Positions 45,976 to 57,138 of a stretch of DNA of 64,000 nt are shown piece by piece. Under the pieces are notes generated by a model, which was given only the letters and a program-made list of their open reading frames with translations, had not been told where the DNA came from and searched no databases. A program made the translations under genes and the position numbers. This stretch comes from Chitinilyticum piscinae (lineage in GTDB: Bacteria > Pseudomonadota > Gammaproteobacteria > Burkholderiales > Chitinibacteraceae), in the NCBI RefSeq assembly GCF_015223195.1, contig NZ_JADFUA010000001.1, positions 124,001 through 188,000 on the forward strand, read 5' to 3'. The first letter of the stretch is position 1. Each line of letters starts with the position of its first letter.

Positions 45976-48846
45976 ATGATCACACCCATTGCCTATCCCT
46001 TTTTGCATGCACACTGGCCACAGGTTGCCGAACTCACCGCAAGCGTGCTCGATCTGGACCGCCGCTTTGCCGACTACCGTGCCGCCCACCCCGAGCTGCG
46101 CGCCGAATTTCGCCTGTGGGCCGATGTGCTCGATCAACTCATCGAGCTTGAATATGATGACGAAACCCATCGCGCCTTGCGCTGCGCCTGGTGGCGAGCC
46201 GTGGAAGACTGCCTGGGGCAGGATGGCACAAGGCAGTGGCTGTGGTCTGTCGTTTCCGGATTCTGCGCCTTGCGGGCAAACCATCCTGCCTTCGCCAATG
46301 CCGGCGATTCATCACACGGCTACGAAGAAACCCGCCTTGACCGCATGGGCGTGCTGCTGGAAATGCAGCAACGGCTGAGCCGGAATCTGCTCAGCACGCC
46401 CGAGCTCTATGACTACCCGGCCACACCCGACTTGTTCGAACAGCTTTTCGCCTGCACCCTGGCCGGCTTGCCAACCAACCGGATGGGCTACTACGACGAA
46501 ACGCCGCCGAACTCTTCTGACAACCACCTGGCGCTATTCCGGCAAGTCGTATCCGGCGTCCTGCACTTTGACGACAACGGCATCTGGCTACCGCAAGGCG
46601 GGGGTATCGGCCTGCCCGTACAGCCCGGACGCTCACTGCATGCGATCGAACACCAGCGCAGGCTGCTGATCGATGGTGTTCGTGCCAATGGCGCAGAGGT
46701 CGGCGCAATCAGCACATTCTGCCGGCAATGGCCCGATTCGGCGCCGTATGAACTGCTGAGCTGGCAGATGGATGACTGGCCGCCCGCCATGCTGCCGCTG
46801 CGCGAAACACTGTTCGAACTGCTGCTGCTCGATCCACAAACGCGGAGCCTGCACTGGCTTTCCGACGAGATCGAACCCGAGCTCTCCACCCGCATTTGCG
46901 GTTACCGGGCGTATCTGCATGTGCTGCGCCAACTCGGAACAGCCTTGCACGATGCCACGCTCGGCTCCGAAGAACTGCAGAATCTGCTCGCCCCCTTTGC
47001 GCGCAATAACCTGCTTGATCCGGGCTGGACGCGTGACCAGGCCGAAGAAGCATCCGCCATTGCAGAGCTGGCCTCCTATCCGCCCCGGGTGCTGCACCTT
47101 CTGGTGGAGAAGGCGGGCTGGAGTGGCGATGGCGCACAGCGCGCCTTGTTGCCCGCGCTGGGCAAAGCGCAGCTGCTGGACATTAGCCACCGATGCCGTG
47201 AGCTGATGATCGATGCTCCAGCCGATGAGCCACGTGGTGACGTGGCTGTGCTGCGCTCAACGCTGCAAGCCCTGCCATCGGAAGACTGGGCGCTCCTTAG
47301 CAATGCAATGCTGTCCAAAGAGCTGGCAGGGTTGACCGCCGCGCTGCGTGGTGATGACTCCTCTGCGATCGAAAAATCGGCCCTCAAGAAGCACGCCCAT
47401 CTCGCAATCATGTCACTGGGCCTGCTCCCCTTGCCTGCCGAACAGCAGGAAGCCCTCTGCCAGCAACGCTACCTGCAACTGAAAGAGCTGCATCAGCTCG
47501 CCAGCAAATACGGAGCCGAGCGCTGCGCCAACCAGCGCGAAGCGGTGCAGATTGGTCTGGCCAATCTGGCCGCCAATGCGGGCTTCAGTAGCCTGGGCGC
47601 GCTGGAATGGGCAATGGAAAGCCGGCAGGGTGAGGAGCTGCAAGCATTCTTTGCACCGCAGGCCATCGGCGACTATCAGGCACACATCCGGCTCGCTGGC
47701 GACGATTCCGGCATTGTCATTGTCAATGCCAAGGGCAAGACGCTGGCCACCCCGCCCGCGGCCATCAAAAAAGACCCGGACTGGCTGGCGCTGAAAGACG
47801 CGTGGGACACACTGAAAGAACAACGCCGGCGCTTCCGTGCGGTGCTGGACGAGCATCTGGTGCGCCAGACCCGTTTCAGCGGGGAACAACTCGACGCCGC
47901 CCGCGCACATCCGGTGCTCTATGACCTGATCAGCAAGCTGGTGTGGGTGGACGATGCGGGCCACTGCGGCCTGTATCAGCTCGGCCAGCTTTCAGGGCTG
48001 GACGACTTCCACGACATCGAAGGCAACCTGCGGCTGGCGCACCCGCTGGAGTGGATGAGCGACGGTACACTGGCGGCATGGCAGCAGCACGCCGTTGCGC
48101 TGCAACTGCTGCAACCGATCCAGCAGATTTTCCGCGCACTGTACGTCCCCACGCCCGCCGAGCTGGAATCCGGCACTGTCTCGCAACGCTACGCGCACCG
48201 CTGGGTCAAGACCCGCATCGCTGCCGGCATTTTTCGCCAGCGCGGCTGGCGGCCAAGCGGCGACAGCGGCGACGCCGAACATCATCGCCCGCTCGGCGAA
48301 GGTTACAGCGCCAACATCGATTTCGACTGCGACGCGCACTATTTCACCGAAGTCGATACGCTGCAGACCACCGGCGTCACCTTCCGCCAGGACAGTCAGG
48401 ATGTGCCGCTGGCCAGCGTACCGCCCATCCTGTTCAGCGAAGCCATGCGCGACCTCGACCTGATGATCGCCCGTTCGCTTGTCAACGACACCGAGGAATT
48501 CACCTCCGGCGAAACGCTCGCCGCCCGTCATGCACTGCTGCAGGCGCTGACGCCCGCACTGGGTGGCGAACGCCTGCGCCTCGACGAGCGCCACGCCCAT
48601 GTCACCGGGCGGCTGGCAAATTACCGCGTCAACCTCGCCAGCGCGCACATCCACATCGAGCCAGGCGCCTACCTGTGCGTGATTCCGGACTGGTCGCAGG
48701 CACAGGGCAAGCTGCGCCTGCCGTTTGAAGACAGCGACATCCGCACGGCCGAGATCATCAGCAAGATTGTCATGCTGCTGGACGATGACCGGATCAGGGA
48801 TGAGAGCATCCTGCGGCAGATCCGGATGCAGGTTGCCCCGGCCTGA
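45976..48846 (+). CDS. DUF4132-type giant protein
   Basis: A 956-residue cytoplasmic protein. The C-terminal third matches DUF4132/DUF7737-type proteins: PILFSEAMRDLDLMIARSLV, RLDERHAHVTGRLANYRVNL, LCVIPDWSQAQGKLRLPFED and DDDRIRDESILRQI. The N-terminal two thirds are helical and unlike anything I know. Start 45976 has AAGG at a good distance; a GTG nine bases upstream overlaps the preceding stop. Members of this family occur in varied signalling or MolR-like contexts and have no settled function. Confidence 0.8.
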   Translation: MITPIAYPFLHAHWPQVAELTASVLDLDRRFADYRAAHPELRAEFRLWADVLDQLIELEYDDETHRALRCAWWRAVEDCLGQDGTRQWLWSVVSGFCALRANHPAFANAGDSSHGYEETRLDRMGVLLEMQQRLSRNLLSTPELYDYPATPDLFEQLFACTLAGLPTNRMGYYDETPPNSSDNHLALFRQVVSGVLHFDDNGIWLPQGGGIGLPVQPGRSLHAIEHQRRLLIDGVRANGAEVGAISTFCRQWPDSAPYELLSWQMDDWPPAMLPLRETLFELLLLDPQTRSLHWLSDEIEPELSTRICGYRAYLHVLRQLGTALHDATLGSEELQNLLAPFARNNLLDPGWTRDQAEEASAIAELASYPPRVLHLLVEKAGWSGDGAQRALLPALGKAQLLDISHRCRELMIDAPADEPRGDVAVLRSTLQALPSEDWALLSNAMLSKELAGLTAALRGDDSSAIEKSALKKHAHLAIMSLGLLPLPAEQQEALCQQRYLQLKELHQLASKYGAERCANQREAVQIGLANLAANAGFSSLGALEWAMESRQGEELQAFFAPQAIGDYQAHIRLAGDDSGIVIVNAKGKTLATPPAAIKKDPDWLALKDAWDTLKEQRRRFRAVLDEHLVRQTRFSGEQLDAARAHPVLYDLISKLVWVDDAGHCGLYQLGQLSGLDDFHDIEGNLRLAHPLEWMSDGTLAAWQQHAVALQLLQPIQQIFRALYVPTPAELESGTVSQRYAHRWVKTRIAAGIFRQRGWRPSGDSGDAEHHRPLGEGYSANIDFDCDAHYFTEVDTLQTTGVTFRQDSQDVPLASVPPILFSEAMRDLDLMIARSLVNDTEEFTSGETLAARHALLQALTPALGGERLRLDERHAHVTGRLANYRVNLASAHIHIEPGAYLCVIPDWSQAQGKLRLPFEDSDIRTAEIISKIVMLLDDDRIRDESILRQIRMQVAPA

Positions 48847-49031
48847 ACGCGAGGATTTCCCCTGCATGATGCCGGGACGCTGACGGCCCCGGCATCACGC
48901 CAGCTTCCCGTCAGCCTGCCGCTTGCTTCGCCATGAAGATATGCCAGACTGAAAGCATTCCCGCTCGCACCGGGGATGCCGCCATTCACTGCAAGGGGCA
49001 AACCAGATTGCCCAATCCCGGGGAGAAGCTC

Positions 49032-49940
49032 ATGCGCGTTTTGCTGGCACTCGCAGCGCTCCTGCTCACATCGTTGCTTTCCGGTTGCGGCAGGGAAGAG
49101 CAACCTCCCGGTCCGCAATACAGCACTGCACCTGCCGCCAGCAGCAAACCTGAATACACTTTTGCGGTACACCCACTGCACAACCCGGCGAAACTGATCC
49201 AGGCGTACCAACCGCTGATTGATGAGCTCAACCGCCGCATTCCTGAAGCCACCTTCAAGCTGGAATCCTCGAAGGACTACGCCAGTTTTGAACAGAAAAT
49301 CACTGCGAAATCACCGCAGTTCATCCTCCCCAACCCCTGGCAGACCTTGCAAGCCATGCAAAGCGGCTATCGGGTGATCGCCATGGCCGGGGATGAAACG
49401 GAATTCCGCGGACTGATACTAGTGCGCAAGGATAGCCCGGTGCGGCAACCGACTGATCTGAAAGGCAAGGCAGTCAGCTACCCTTCGGCCACCGCACTGG
49501 CGGCCTGCATCTTGCCGCAGTATTTTCTGTATCAGCAGGGAATCGATATCAACAAGGATCTGGAAAACCGTTATGTCGGCTCACAGGAATCCTCGATCAT
49601 GAACGTGTTTCTCGGAGAAACAGCAGCGGGCGCCACCTGGACACTGCCGTGGACCCTGTTCCAGAAAGAACACCCCGCCGAAGCGGCGCAATTGCGGGTG
49701 GCCTGGGAGACCCCGCATCTGCAGAACAACTCTGTCATGGTTCACCATGACGTTCCTGCGACCGTAGCAAGCAAAGTGCAACACGCCCTGTTTGCCCTGA
49801 CTGACTCCCCCGAGGGCCGCCGGATTCTTGACGGCATGGCCACCAAGGCCTTCTACCCGGCCAGCAATGAGACCTACACCCCCGTGCAGAACTTCATTGC
49901 CGACTTCGAACGGAAGGTGCGCCCGGTCAAGCAGCCATGA
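49032..49940 (+). CDS. PhnD-family substrate-binding lipoprotein
   Basis: The 302-residue protein has a lipoprotein signal peptide (lipobox LLSGC) and a PhnD/phosphonate-binding-like periplasmic domain: [41 protein letters not shown] and [18 protein letters not shown]. There is no transporter permease or ATPase nearby; instead a hybrid kinase gene overlaps its stop codon. It most likely delivers ligand information to that kinase. Start 49032 has GGGGAGA upstream. Confidence 0.85.
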   Translation: MRVLLALAALLLTSLLSGCGREEQPPGPQYSTAPAASSKPEYTFAVHPLHNPAKLIQAYQPLIDELNRRIPEATFKLESSKDYASFEQKITAKSPQFILPNPWQTLQAMQSGYRVIAMAGDETEFRGLILVRKDSPVRQPTDLKGKAVSYPSATALAACILPQYFLYQQGIDINKDLENRYVGSQESSIMNVFLGETAAGATWTLPWTLFQKEHPAEAAQLRVAWETPHLQNNSVMVHHDVPATVASKVQHALFALTDSPEGRRILDGMATKAFYPASNETYTPVQNFIADFERKVRPVKQP

Positions 49941-52900
49941 TGCGGATACTACTTTTTTTGCGTGCCATGCCTCTGCGCTGGCGGATTGCGCTCACCGTAG
50001 GCTGCATCATCACGGCCACCGTACTGGCCCTGGCGGCTGACTCGATCCGCCGGCATGAAGCGGACGTCAGCGCCCATTACGAGCTCACTGCCCGGGCGCT
50101 GGCGCGCAGCGTGGCCACCTCCAGTGCGGTGTGGATGATGTCCCGGGATTATGCCGGTGTGCAGGAAATTCTTGGCGGCCTGGCCGGATATCCCGATCTG
50201 CGCTACGCCATCGTCACCGCCAACAATGGCCTGATTGTGGCGCACAGCGAACACGAGCGGCGCGGACAGTATCTGAGCCAGCAGCCTGCCGAAGCCGTCC
50301 CGCAAACCCTCTACTCGGCAGGCGGGGTTGTTGACGTACTCTACCCGGTTACACTGGGACAACAGCATCTGGGCTGGGTCAGAATCGGCTTTGGCAACAC
50401 CCTGCTCAAGAATGAGTTGGCCAGCATCCGCCAGCACGCACTGCTGTTTGCCTTGCTGGCCTCGGCCTGTGGTGTACTAATTGCCTATTTCTCCGCTCGC
50501 GGGTTGGCAAGGCGTCTGGAAACCATCAGCAAGGTCGCGGATACCGTCCAGGCCGGCCAGACCGGCGTTCGCGCCCGCCTGAGTGGCAAGGATGAAGCCG
50601 GGCGGCTGGCCACCGCGTTTGACACCATGCTCGACACCCTTGAGCAGCAACAACACGATCTGGCCCGGCAAAACAGCGAGCTGGCACACCACCGGGAAAC
50701 CCTGGAGTTCGAGGTGGAAAACCGCACGCAGGATCTGGTCAGGGCGCGCATCGCCGCCGAGGCTGCCAATGTCGCCAAAGGCAGCTTCCTGGCGAATATG
50801 AGCCATGAGATCCGAACACCGATGAATGCCATCTATGGCATGAGCCACCTGCTGCTGAATACCCCCCTGTCAGCACGGCAGGTGGACTATGTGCAAAAGA
50901 TCCGCAGCTCGGGCGAGCATCTGCTGGGCATCATCAATGACATTCTGGACTTCTCCAAGATCGAGGCGGGCAAACTGGAGATCGAAAACAGCACCTTTGC
51001 CTTCGACGCCGTAATTCGCAATGTTGCGAACCTGATTGGCGAGAAGGCTGCCCAGAAAGGCCTGGAAGTGCTGTTCGAAGTCGACCCGCAAGTGCCCGAA
51101 ACCTTGTGCGGAGATCCCCTGCGCCTCGGACAAATCCTGACCAACTATGGCAACAATGCCGTCAAGTTCACCGAGCAGGGCGAAGTCCGCATCGCGGTCA
51201 GTCCGGTCTGGCAGAACGAGCAGGAAATCATGCTGCGCTTTGCCGTCAGCGATACGGGCATCGGGCTGACCAGCGAACAGCAAAGCCGCCTGTTTCAGAG
51301 CTTCGAACAGGCGGATGCCTCCACCACCCGCCGATATGGTGGCACCGGACTGGGACTGGCCATCTGCCGGCGGCTGGCGGAGCTCATGCGCGGTGAGGTC
51401 GGAGTCGAAAGCACGCCCGGCACCGGCTCGACCTTCTGGTTTACCGCAAGGCTGGGCGTGGCGCCGCACAGCACAGCAAAACAAGACAAGCCGCACTTTG
51501 ACGGAGAGCGGGCATTGCTCGCTGACGATCATGCCGGCGCTCGGCAGGCGCTTGGCGACATGCTCAGACGTCTTGATTTCCAGGTCACCAGTGTCGATTC
51601 CGGTTCAGCCGCAGTGAATGCGGCATGTGCCGCTGCGCGCAATGGCGCGCCATACCGGGTGATCCTGCTGGACTGGAACATGCCGGGCACGGATGGAGTG
51701 GAAGCGGCACGGCAAATTGCCCAGCTGGATTTGCAGCCCCAGCCGGCCATTGCACTGGTTACCGCCTACGGGCGGGAGGAAGTGTTACACCAGTGTGCGG
51801 CAGCAGGAATCGAGCATGTTCTGATGAAGCCGGTTTCGCCATCCATGCTGCTCGACACCATCATGGCCATGACCGGGGTACGCCGCGACATGCCCGACAA
51901 TGCGACTGCCCACATCCAAGCGCTGTCCCAGTTTGCCGGCCAGCGCATTCTGATCGCCGAAGACAACCCGATCAATCAGGATCTGGTCATCGAATTCCTG
52001 CAACTGGCCGGCTTGCAGGCTGATATTGCCGAAAATGGCCAGAAAGCCGTGCAGATGGCCATTGAAGGCGACTATGCCCTGATCCTGATGGACATGCAGA
52101 TGCCCGTACTCGATGGCGTGGCCGCCACGCAGCAACTTCGAGCCCATGACTCTCTGCGTGCCCTGCCCATCGTGGCCATGACCGCCAATGTCCTTCAGGA
52201 AGATCGTGAACGCTGCCTCGCCGCCGGCATGAATGATTTTCTGGCCAAACCCATCGTCCCCGAGCAGTTTTACCAGTTGCTGCAGCGGTGGCTGGCCACC
52301 GACAGTGGCAAGGATGGCGGCACGCTGGCAGCGGCACAGGTGGCCGAGCAGTCACCGCTACCTGTCAGCATCAGCGGGCTGGAAATGGCCAAAGGGCTGG
52401 AGTTGTCCGGCAATAGTCCGGCACGCTATGTGAAATACCTGCTGCGCTTTGCACAATCCCAGCCGGATGAAACCAGCCGTCTGCGCCAGGCACTGGCAGA
52501 GAACCGCTGGGATGACGCAACCAGGATAGTGCACACCCTCAAAGGGCAGGCCGGGCAGATTGCGGCCGTCCATCTCGCGGCACACGCCGCGCAACTGGAA
52601 CACAGTCTCCAGCAGCACCCGGCACCCGCACAGCTGGAAGCCCCGCTGCAGGAACTCGAATCCATGCTGCAGCGGCTCTGCCAGACCATCCAGCAGTCGC
52701 TGGGCTCGCCAGCTACGCCTGGCGAAACCGCCGCGGACAGTGACGCAGGCCCGGACGAGGCTAGCTGGAAACAGGAACTGATCCGCTTGCTTGGCAACGA
52801 TGATGCCAAAGCGCATGCCTGCTTTGAAAAACATGCGCACCGGATTGCCCGCGAGCTTCAGCCCGAGCCTTATGCCAGGCTACAGCAAGCCATCCAGGCT

Positions 52901-52975
52901 TACGATTTTGAACAGGCACTGGCGCTACTGCAGCCAGATAACCGGACCCACCATGATGCAGAGACCCGCGACTGA
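49937..52975 (+). CDS. Hybrid sensor histidine kinase (HisKA-HATPase-REC-REC-HPt)
   Basis: A 1012-residue protein. Two membrane segments (about residues 13-34 and 165-185) enclose a periplasmic sensing domain, then HAMP (about 185-240), HisKA (His in [14 protein letters not shown], about residue 290), HATPase ([20 protein letters not shown]), a receiver (Asp in [11 protein letters not shown], about 578), a second receiver (Asp in [13 protein letters not shown], about 718) and HPt (His in [10 protein letters not shown], about 866). It overlaps the PhnD-like gene (ATGA) and the HD-GYP gene (23 bases), forming one operon. The likely phosphorelay output is the HD-GYP regulator. Confidence 0.93.
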   Translation: MMRILLFLRAMPLRWRIALTVGCIITATVLALAADSIRRHEADVSAHYELTARALARSVATSSAVWMMSRDYAGVQEILGGLAGYPDLRYAIVTANNGLIVAHSEHERRGQYLSQQPAEAVPQTLYSAGGVVDVLYPVTLGQQHLGWVRIGFGNTLLKNELASIRQHALLFALLASACGVLIAYFSARGLARRLETISKVADTVQAGQTGVRARLSGKDEAGRLATAFDTMLDTLEQQQHDLARQNSELAHHRETLEFEVENRTQDLVRARIAAEAANVAKGSFLANMSHEIRTPMNAIYGMSHLLLNTPLSARQVDYVQKIRSSGEHLLGIINDILDFSKIEAGKLEIENSTFAFDAVIRNVANLIGEKAAQKGLEVLFEVDPQVPETLCGDPLRLGQILTNYGNNAVKFTEQGEVRIAVSPVWQNEQEIMLRFAVSDTGIGLTSEQQSRLFQSFEQADASTTRRYGGTGLGLAICRRLAELMRGEVGVESTPGTGSTFWFTARLGVAPHSTAKQDKPHFDGERALLADDHAGARQALGDMLRRLDFQVTSVDSGSAAVNAACAAARNGAPYRVILLDWNMPGTDGVEAARQIAQLDLQPQPAIALVTAYGREEVLHQCAAAGIEHVLMKPVSPSMLLDTIMAMTGVRRDMPDNATAHIQALSQFAGQRILIAEDNPINQDLVIEFLQLAGLQADIAENGQKAVQMAIEGDYALILMDMQMPVLDGVAATQQLRAHDSLRALPIVAMTANVLQEDRERCLAAGMNDFLAKPIVPEQFYQLLQRWLATDSGKDGGTLAAAQVAEQSPLPVSISGLEMAKGLELSGNSPARYVKYLLRFAQSQPDETSRLRQALAENRWDDATRIVHTLKGQAGQIAAVHLAAHAAQLEHSLQQHPAPAQLEAPLQELESMLQRLCQTIQQSLGSPATPGETAADSDAGPDEASWKQELIRLLGNDDAKAHACFEKHAHRIARELQPEPYARLQQAIQAYDFEQALALLQPDNRTHHDAETRD

Positions 52976-54125
52976 CAAAGCCCTGCTCCTGATCGTCGAC
53001 GATACCCCCGCCAATCTGGAGTTCATGGACGAATTGCTCGCCACTGACTATCGGGTCAAGGTTGCCCCTTCCGGAGCCAGGGCACTGAAACTGGCGCACG
53101 CTGATCCGCAGCCCGACCTGATCCTGCTCGATATCATGATGCCGGACATGGACGGACTGGAGGTCTGCCGGCAACTGAAGGCCGACCCGGCTACCGCGCA
53201 CATTCCCGTCATTTTTCTGACCGCCAGAACCGACCCCACCGATGAAGCATTCGGGCTGGCCATCGGCGCGGTCGACTATATTCTCAAACCCGTCAGTCCG
53301 CCCATCGTGCACGCCCGGGTGCGCACCCAGCTGGCACTCAAGGCTGCGGCCGATTTTCTGCGTGACCGCAACAGCTATCTGGAGCAGGAAGTGCAGCGGC
53401 GCACCGAAGAGGCACAACGTCGCGCCGACGATGCCCGCATTGCGCAGGAAATGACCATGATTGCGCTGGCATCCATTGCCGAAACCCGCGACAACGAAAC
53501 CGGCAACCATATCCTGCGCACCCAGCACTATGTCCGGGCGCTGGCCCTGCAGGCCCGCCAGCACCCGCGCTTTGCCGCCGAACTGTCCGATGAGCAGATC
53601 AATCTGCTGTTTCGTGCCGCGCCGCTGCACGACATCGGCAAGGTAGGCATCCCCGATCGCATTCTGCTTAAACCAGGCAAGCTGACCCCGGAAGAATTCG
53701 AGATCATGAAACGCCACACCACTCTGGGATTCGCAGCCATCGAGCGCACCCAGCTTCGGGTGGGGCAGCATGCCCCCGTACTGGACGTGGCAGGCGAAAT
53801 TGCCCTGTCGCATCAGGAAAAATGGGATGGCACAGGTTATCCACACGGGCTGGCCGGTGATGCCATCCCGCTATCAGCCAGGCTGATGGCCGTTGCAGAC
53901 GTGTATGACGCCCTGATCAGCCGGCGCGTTTACAAACCCGCATTCAGCCATGCCCGTGCACTGGAAATCATGGCCGAAGGTCGCGGCAGCCATTTCGACC
54001 CCGATTTACTGGATGCGTTTGTGCTCATCCAGCAGGAGTTTGCGGAGATCGCCGCACGCTACGCCGAAACGGACGCCGACCTGGAACATCTTGCCCACAA
54101 AATGGAGGCATTCGGCCGCGCGTGA
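52953..54125 (+). CDS. Response regulator with HD-GYP c-di-GMP phosphodiesterase domain
   Basis: The 390-residue protein has a receiver ([16 protein letters not shown], Asp in [13 protein letters not shown]) and an HD-GYP domain: [25 protein letters not shown], and [15 protein letters not shown] with the GYP motif intact. It should cleave c-di-GMP in answer to the preceding hybrid kinase. Start 52953 (MMQRP) lies within the kinase gene end; the frame is open further upstream but that part is not conserved. Confidence 0.93.
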   Translation: MMQRPATDKALLLIVDDTPANLEFMDELLATDYRVKVAPSGARALKLAHADPQPDLILLDIMMPDMDGLEVCRQLKADPATAHIPVIFLTARTDPTDEAFGLAIGAVDYILKPVSPPIVHARVRTQLALKAAADFLRDRNSYLEQEVQRRTEEAQRRADDARIAQEMTMIALASIAETRDNETGNHILRTQHYVRALALQARQHPRFAAELSDEQINLLFRAAPLHDIGKVGIPDRILLKPGKLTPEEFEIMKRHTTLGFAAIERTQLRVGQHAPVLDVAGEIALSHQEKWDGTGYPHGLAGDAIPLSARLMAVADVYDALISRRVYKPAFSHARALEIMAEGRGSHFDPDLLDAFVLIQQEFAEIAARYAETDADLEHLAHKMEAFGRA

Positions 54126-54177
54126 ATCTTGCGCACCGGGGCAAGCGCATGGTGCGCCCAGCCGAATATCTGCGACA

Positions 54178-55224
54178 ATGAGGCCATCCCAGCTACACCG
54201 GATACGCCTCGTGCAGACCGATACCATTTCCTTCCTTCCCGTCGACAACACCCGCCTCGCCAACCTGTGCGGCGTACTCGACGAGAACCTCAAGCAGATC
54301 GAAACCGCGCTGGACGTGAACATCTCGCGCCGCGACGCGCACTTCAAGGTGCAGGGCAAGACCCGCCAGGTCCGTGTGGCGCTGGATGCGCTGGAATATT
54401 TCTACAACTGCGCCGCCGACCCGCTCGATATCGACGACATCCAGCTCGGCATCATCGAACTGACGCGCGCGCCGGAAGACTGCCCGCCCGACCCGGACGC
54501 CCCGCAGCTGAAAACCCGCCGCATGGATCTGCGCGGGCGCACGCCGCGCCAGAATGCCTACATCAAGGCCATCATGGAGCACGACATTACGTTTGGCATC
54601 GGGCCGGCAGGAACAGGCAAGACGTATCTGGCCGTAGCCTGCGCCGTTGATGCGCTGGAGCGCGATACCGTAAAGCGTATCGTACTGGTACGCCCGGCGG
54701 TCGAGGCCGGCGAAAAGCTGGGCTTCCTGCCCGGCGATCTGGCGCAGAAAGTCGACCCCTATCTGCGCCCGCTGTACGACGCGCTGTACGACCTGATGGG
54801 CTTTGACAAGGTGACGCGCTGCTTCGAGCGCGGCGTGATCGAAATCGCCCCGCTCGCCTTCATGCGCGGGCGCACGCTCAATCATTCCTTTGTCATTCTC
54901 GACGAATCGCAGAACTCGACGCCGGAACAGATGAAGATGTTCCTCACCCGCATCGGTTTCGGCTCCAAGGCCGTCGTCACCGGCGACCCGACCCAGATCG
55001 ACCTGCCCAAGCACATGAAATCCGGCCTGATCGACGCCGAGGAAGTGCTGCAGGACATCCGCGGCATCATGCTGCACCGCTTCACCAGCGAAGACGTTGT
55101 GCGCCACCCGCTGGTGCAGAAAATCGTCGACGCCTACGACAAGAAGCACAAGGAGCGCGAAGAACTCAGCGCCCAGCGCAAGGCCGAGCGTGAGGCAGAA
55201 CGGAACCAGCCCCCGAAGGTATAA
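54178..55224 (+). CDS. phoH: PhoH-family ATPase
   Basis: The 348-residue protein has the PhoH (YbeZ) pattern: [20 protein letters not shown], Walker [26 protein letters not shown], Walker [27 protein letters not shown]. It belongs to a group thought to act in RNA metabolism with YbeY. ATG at 54178 was chosen; a GTG at 54211 would remove 11 residues and is equally compatible. No ybeY follows. Confidence 0.92.
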   Translation: MRPSQLHRIRLVQTDTISFLPVDNTRLANLCGVLDENLKQIETALDVNISRRDAHFKVQGKTRQVRVALDALEYFYNCAADPLDIDDIQLGIIELTRAPEDCPPDPDAPQLKTRRMDLRGRTPRQNAYIKAIMEHDITFGIGPAGTGKTYLAVACAVDALERDTVKRIVLVRPAVEAGEKLGFLPGDLAQKVDPYLRPLYDALYDLMGFDKVTRCFERGVIEIAPLAFMRGRTLNHSFVILDESQNSTPEQMKMFLTRIGFGSKAVVTGDPTQIDLPKHMKSGLIDAEEVLQDIRGIMLHRFTSEDVVRHPLVQKIVDAYDKKHKEREELSAQRKAEREAERNQPPKV

Positions 55225-55456
55225 GGCTGAACCAATTTGGATGAAAAGGCTGCAGAGCGATGCCCTTTTAATTTCCTCTTGCAGCCAGCCAAATCAATAC
55301 CGGGAAATATAAACCAACCGGAGCAAATGGAACATGAGTACGGCGGCCATGGGCGCGTCGCCACCACTCAAACGCTATTCGCAAGCGCAGACAAGATGAC
55401 AGGCATCAAGACGATTTAAAAAACACCGTACAACCCGACCAATTGATTGCACCGAA
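55225..55456. other. Region after phoH with a long-range stem
   Basis: GGCTGCA and TGCAGCC around 55249-55287 are flanked by further complementary bases (ATTTGG / CCAAAT). It is a possible RNA structure after phoH; no gene is seen. Confidence 0.35.
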
Positions 55457-55768
55457 ATGACACCATCCATACGCAATTATCTTCTGCCTGCCTTGATGCT
55501 TTTTTTGTGCGTAGCCGTTTTCTTTGGCTACACAATGGATGGCTATTGCTCACCCCCCAATATCATGCTTCAGCTTGCCACCAGCATGTTTTATATTTCC
55601 TTGCTGATCGCCTTCCATAAACCGAGGCTTTATTCTAGCCGCCGCCCTCCAGCATTAATTGTCATTATTTTTATCATTTTCATATCACTGCATGCCCTTG
55701 TCCTTATCGATCAATATAATGGACACAAATGGCTCAGCGAATTCGCGGTATTTTTCAACCTCTGTTGA
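55457..55768 (+). CDS. Small membrane protein, unknown
   Basis: A 103-residue product with three hydrophobic segments (about residues 8-24, 38-52, 65-85). No family recognised and no strong ribosome binding site (GCACCGAA only). Open frame length and hydrophobic pattern make it plausible, not certain. Confidence 0.4.
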   Translation: MTPSIRNYLLPALMLFLCVAVFFGYTMDGYCSPPNIMLQLATSMFYISLLIAFHKPRLYSSRRPPALIVIIFIIFISLHALVLIDQYNGHKWLSEFAVFFNLC

Positions 55769-55834
55769 CCTTGGTGCCAGCAATAGCAGTCCTGCCTGGG
55801 GGGGCTTACTCGTTGAACCCACTGGACAATGATG

Positions 55835-55873
55835 GACATGCGTACGATTACGCTGCGCTAATCGTACCTACGC
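55835..55873. repeat. Palindromic repeat copy A
   Basis: GTACGATTA (55842-55850) and TAATCGTAC (55859-55867) enclose CGCTGCGC; GACATGC flanks the left side and CTACGC the right. It overlaps the 3' end of the GNAT gene. Confidence 0.88.
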
Positions 55874-56358
55874 GGGCTATAGTTTTTTCGAAGACACCAG
55901 GATTCATCCGCGGTGCCGGCATGCGCGATGCTGGTCAGTGTGAACCCGCAGACATGCTGGTAAAAGTGATGATTCCGTAATGCAAAGCCGGGGGTTTCCG
56001 TCGCCCAGCTTAACGCATCCGGATACCGGTTTTCGACGAATTGCCACATCGCGCGCCCGAGTCCCATACCTTGCCGGGACGGAGCGACGAACATATTGCC
56101 CAGAACATGATTGCCATCGGGATGCCGCCAGAGAATCAGTGCGCCGACCAGTTCCTCGTCCAGCGTCACGGCAAAGGACGTTGCGTCGGGATGCAGGCCC
56201 CACTGGCGCAGAAACGAGCCATCGTTATACCCCGGAGGTCCCCCTTCTTCCTGCCCACAATGCAGCAAGGCATCGGCATCGAAGCTCAGCGTCATCAACC
56301 GGGTCAGTGGGTCGACATGATCTTCGGTCATTTTTTCAAAATGCAGGGCGGGTAGCAT
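55858..56358 (-). CDS. GNAT-family N-acetyltransferase
   Basis: The 166-residue protein carries the acetyl-CoA-binding pattern SRQGMGLGRAMWQFV and a preceding HVLGNMFVAP strand. Substrate unknown. The last residues are encoded inside palindromic repeat A, so the repeat probably replaced or extended the original C-terminus. Confidence 0.82.
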   Translation of the reverse strand: MLPALHFEKMTEDHVDPLTRLMTLSFDADALLHCGQEEGGPPGYNDGSFLRQWGLHPDATSFAVTLDEELVGALILWRHPDGNHVLGNMFVAPSRQGMGLGRAMWQFVENRYPDALSWATETPGFALRNHHFYQHVCGFTLTSIAHAGTADESWCLRKNYSPRRYD

Positions 56359-56755
56359 TATTTCTCCGTCGGTTTTGCCCGTTGAGCAGGCGCGCTGTTT
56401 ATCCCGCTCTTCCGGAGTCGCGGGTGACGGGGGTTAAGCATAACGCGCCGAGCCATCGCTGAAGTTGACTCTCCTTGCGCTTTGATCTGCCATCAGCTCG
56501 TTGGCAGGACAGAGCATGCGAAGCCAAGAACGGCGGCGGATATCATGTTGGGCTTCATTTCATTCTGCCCAAACTACGCGCGTCATCGGGCAAAGGGGGT
56601 GGGGATTTATCAGGCAGATTGCTGTAGCGATATGGCGGCAACGGTACACGGCGATGATTGACATGCGTACGATTACGCTGCGCTAATCGTCCCTACGCTG
56701 GTTTAACCAAGCTCCGTCACAATGGACGTCTTTTCATCAAAACCGCAGATAAAAC
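56359..56755. other. Stretch without a supported gene, contains repeat B
   Basis: About 400 bases between the GNAT gene and the small lipoprotein gene. Only short weak frames are present. Palindromic repeat B lies at its right side. Confidence 0.45.
56660..56698. repeat. Palindromic repeat copy B
   Basis: The same element as copy A in the same orientation, with one change in the right arm (TAATCGTCC). Confidence 0.88.
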
Positions 56756-57043
56756 ATGAAAATCCTGCTTCTTGTTCTTGCCTTAGGATTAGTCAGTTGT
56801 TCAAAGAAAGATGAATGGACTCTGTTCTACTACCCCGACGTCGCAAAAATGCCTCCTGCCACCGAGGCTCACAACTACGATGCGGGGAAATTCAACAGTT
56901 TTGAATCTTGCCAAGAAACAGGGGCTCGCTTGGTGCGTTCGGAATTGCTAGAGACCAAAATCCAAGCAGCCTACGAATGTGGATATAAATGTCAAAAACA
57001 AGCGGACCTCGGAATACTTGTGTGCGAAGAGACGAAAAAATAG
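56756..57043 (+). CDS. Small lipoprotein, unknown
   Basis: A 95-residue product with a lipoprotein signal (MKILLLVLALGLVSC). The mature part has three further Cys pairs or singles (ESCQE, YECGYKC, ILVCEE) suggesting disulfides. No family recognised. Palindromic repeat C begins two bases after the stop. Confidence 0.65.
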   Translation: MKILLLVLALGLVSCSKKDEWTLFYYPDVAKMPPATEAHNYDAGKFNSFESCQETGARLVRSELLETKIQAAYECGYKCQKQADLGILVCEETKK

Positions 57044-57044
57044 C

Positions 57045-57085
57045 CCGTGTAGGTACGATTAGCACAGCGTAATCGTACGCATGTC
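57045..57085. repeat. Palindromic repeat copy C (inverted)
   Basis: The reverse complement of copies A and B: GTACGATTA 57053-57061 and TAATCGTAC 57070-57078, flanked by GCATGTC on the right. Confidence 0.88.
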
Positions 57086-57138
57086 AGCAAGAGCCCCAGC
57101 AAGCAATACACAGGTATGCAAGCGCAATCATTCAAATA

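Noticed and set aside
56501-56686. 62-codon frame near palindromic repeat B
   Set aside because: Its end lies in the repeat and it has no family or ribosome binding site.
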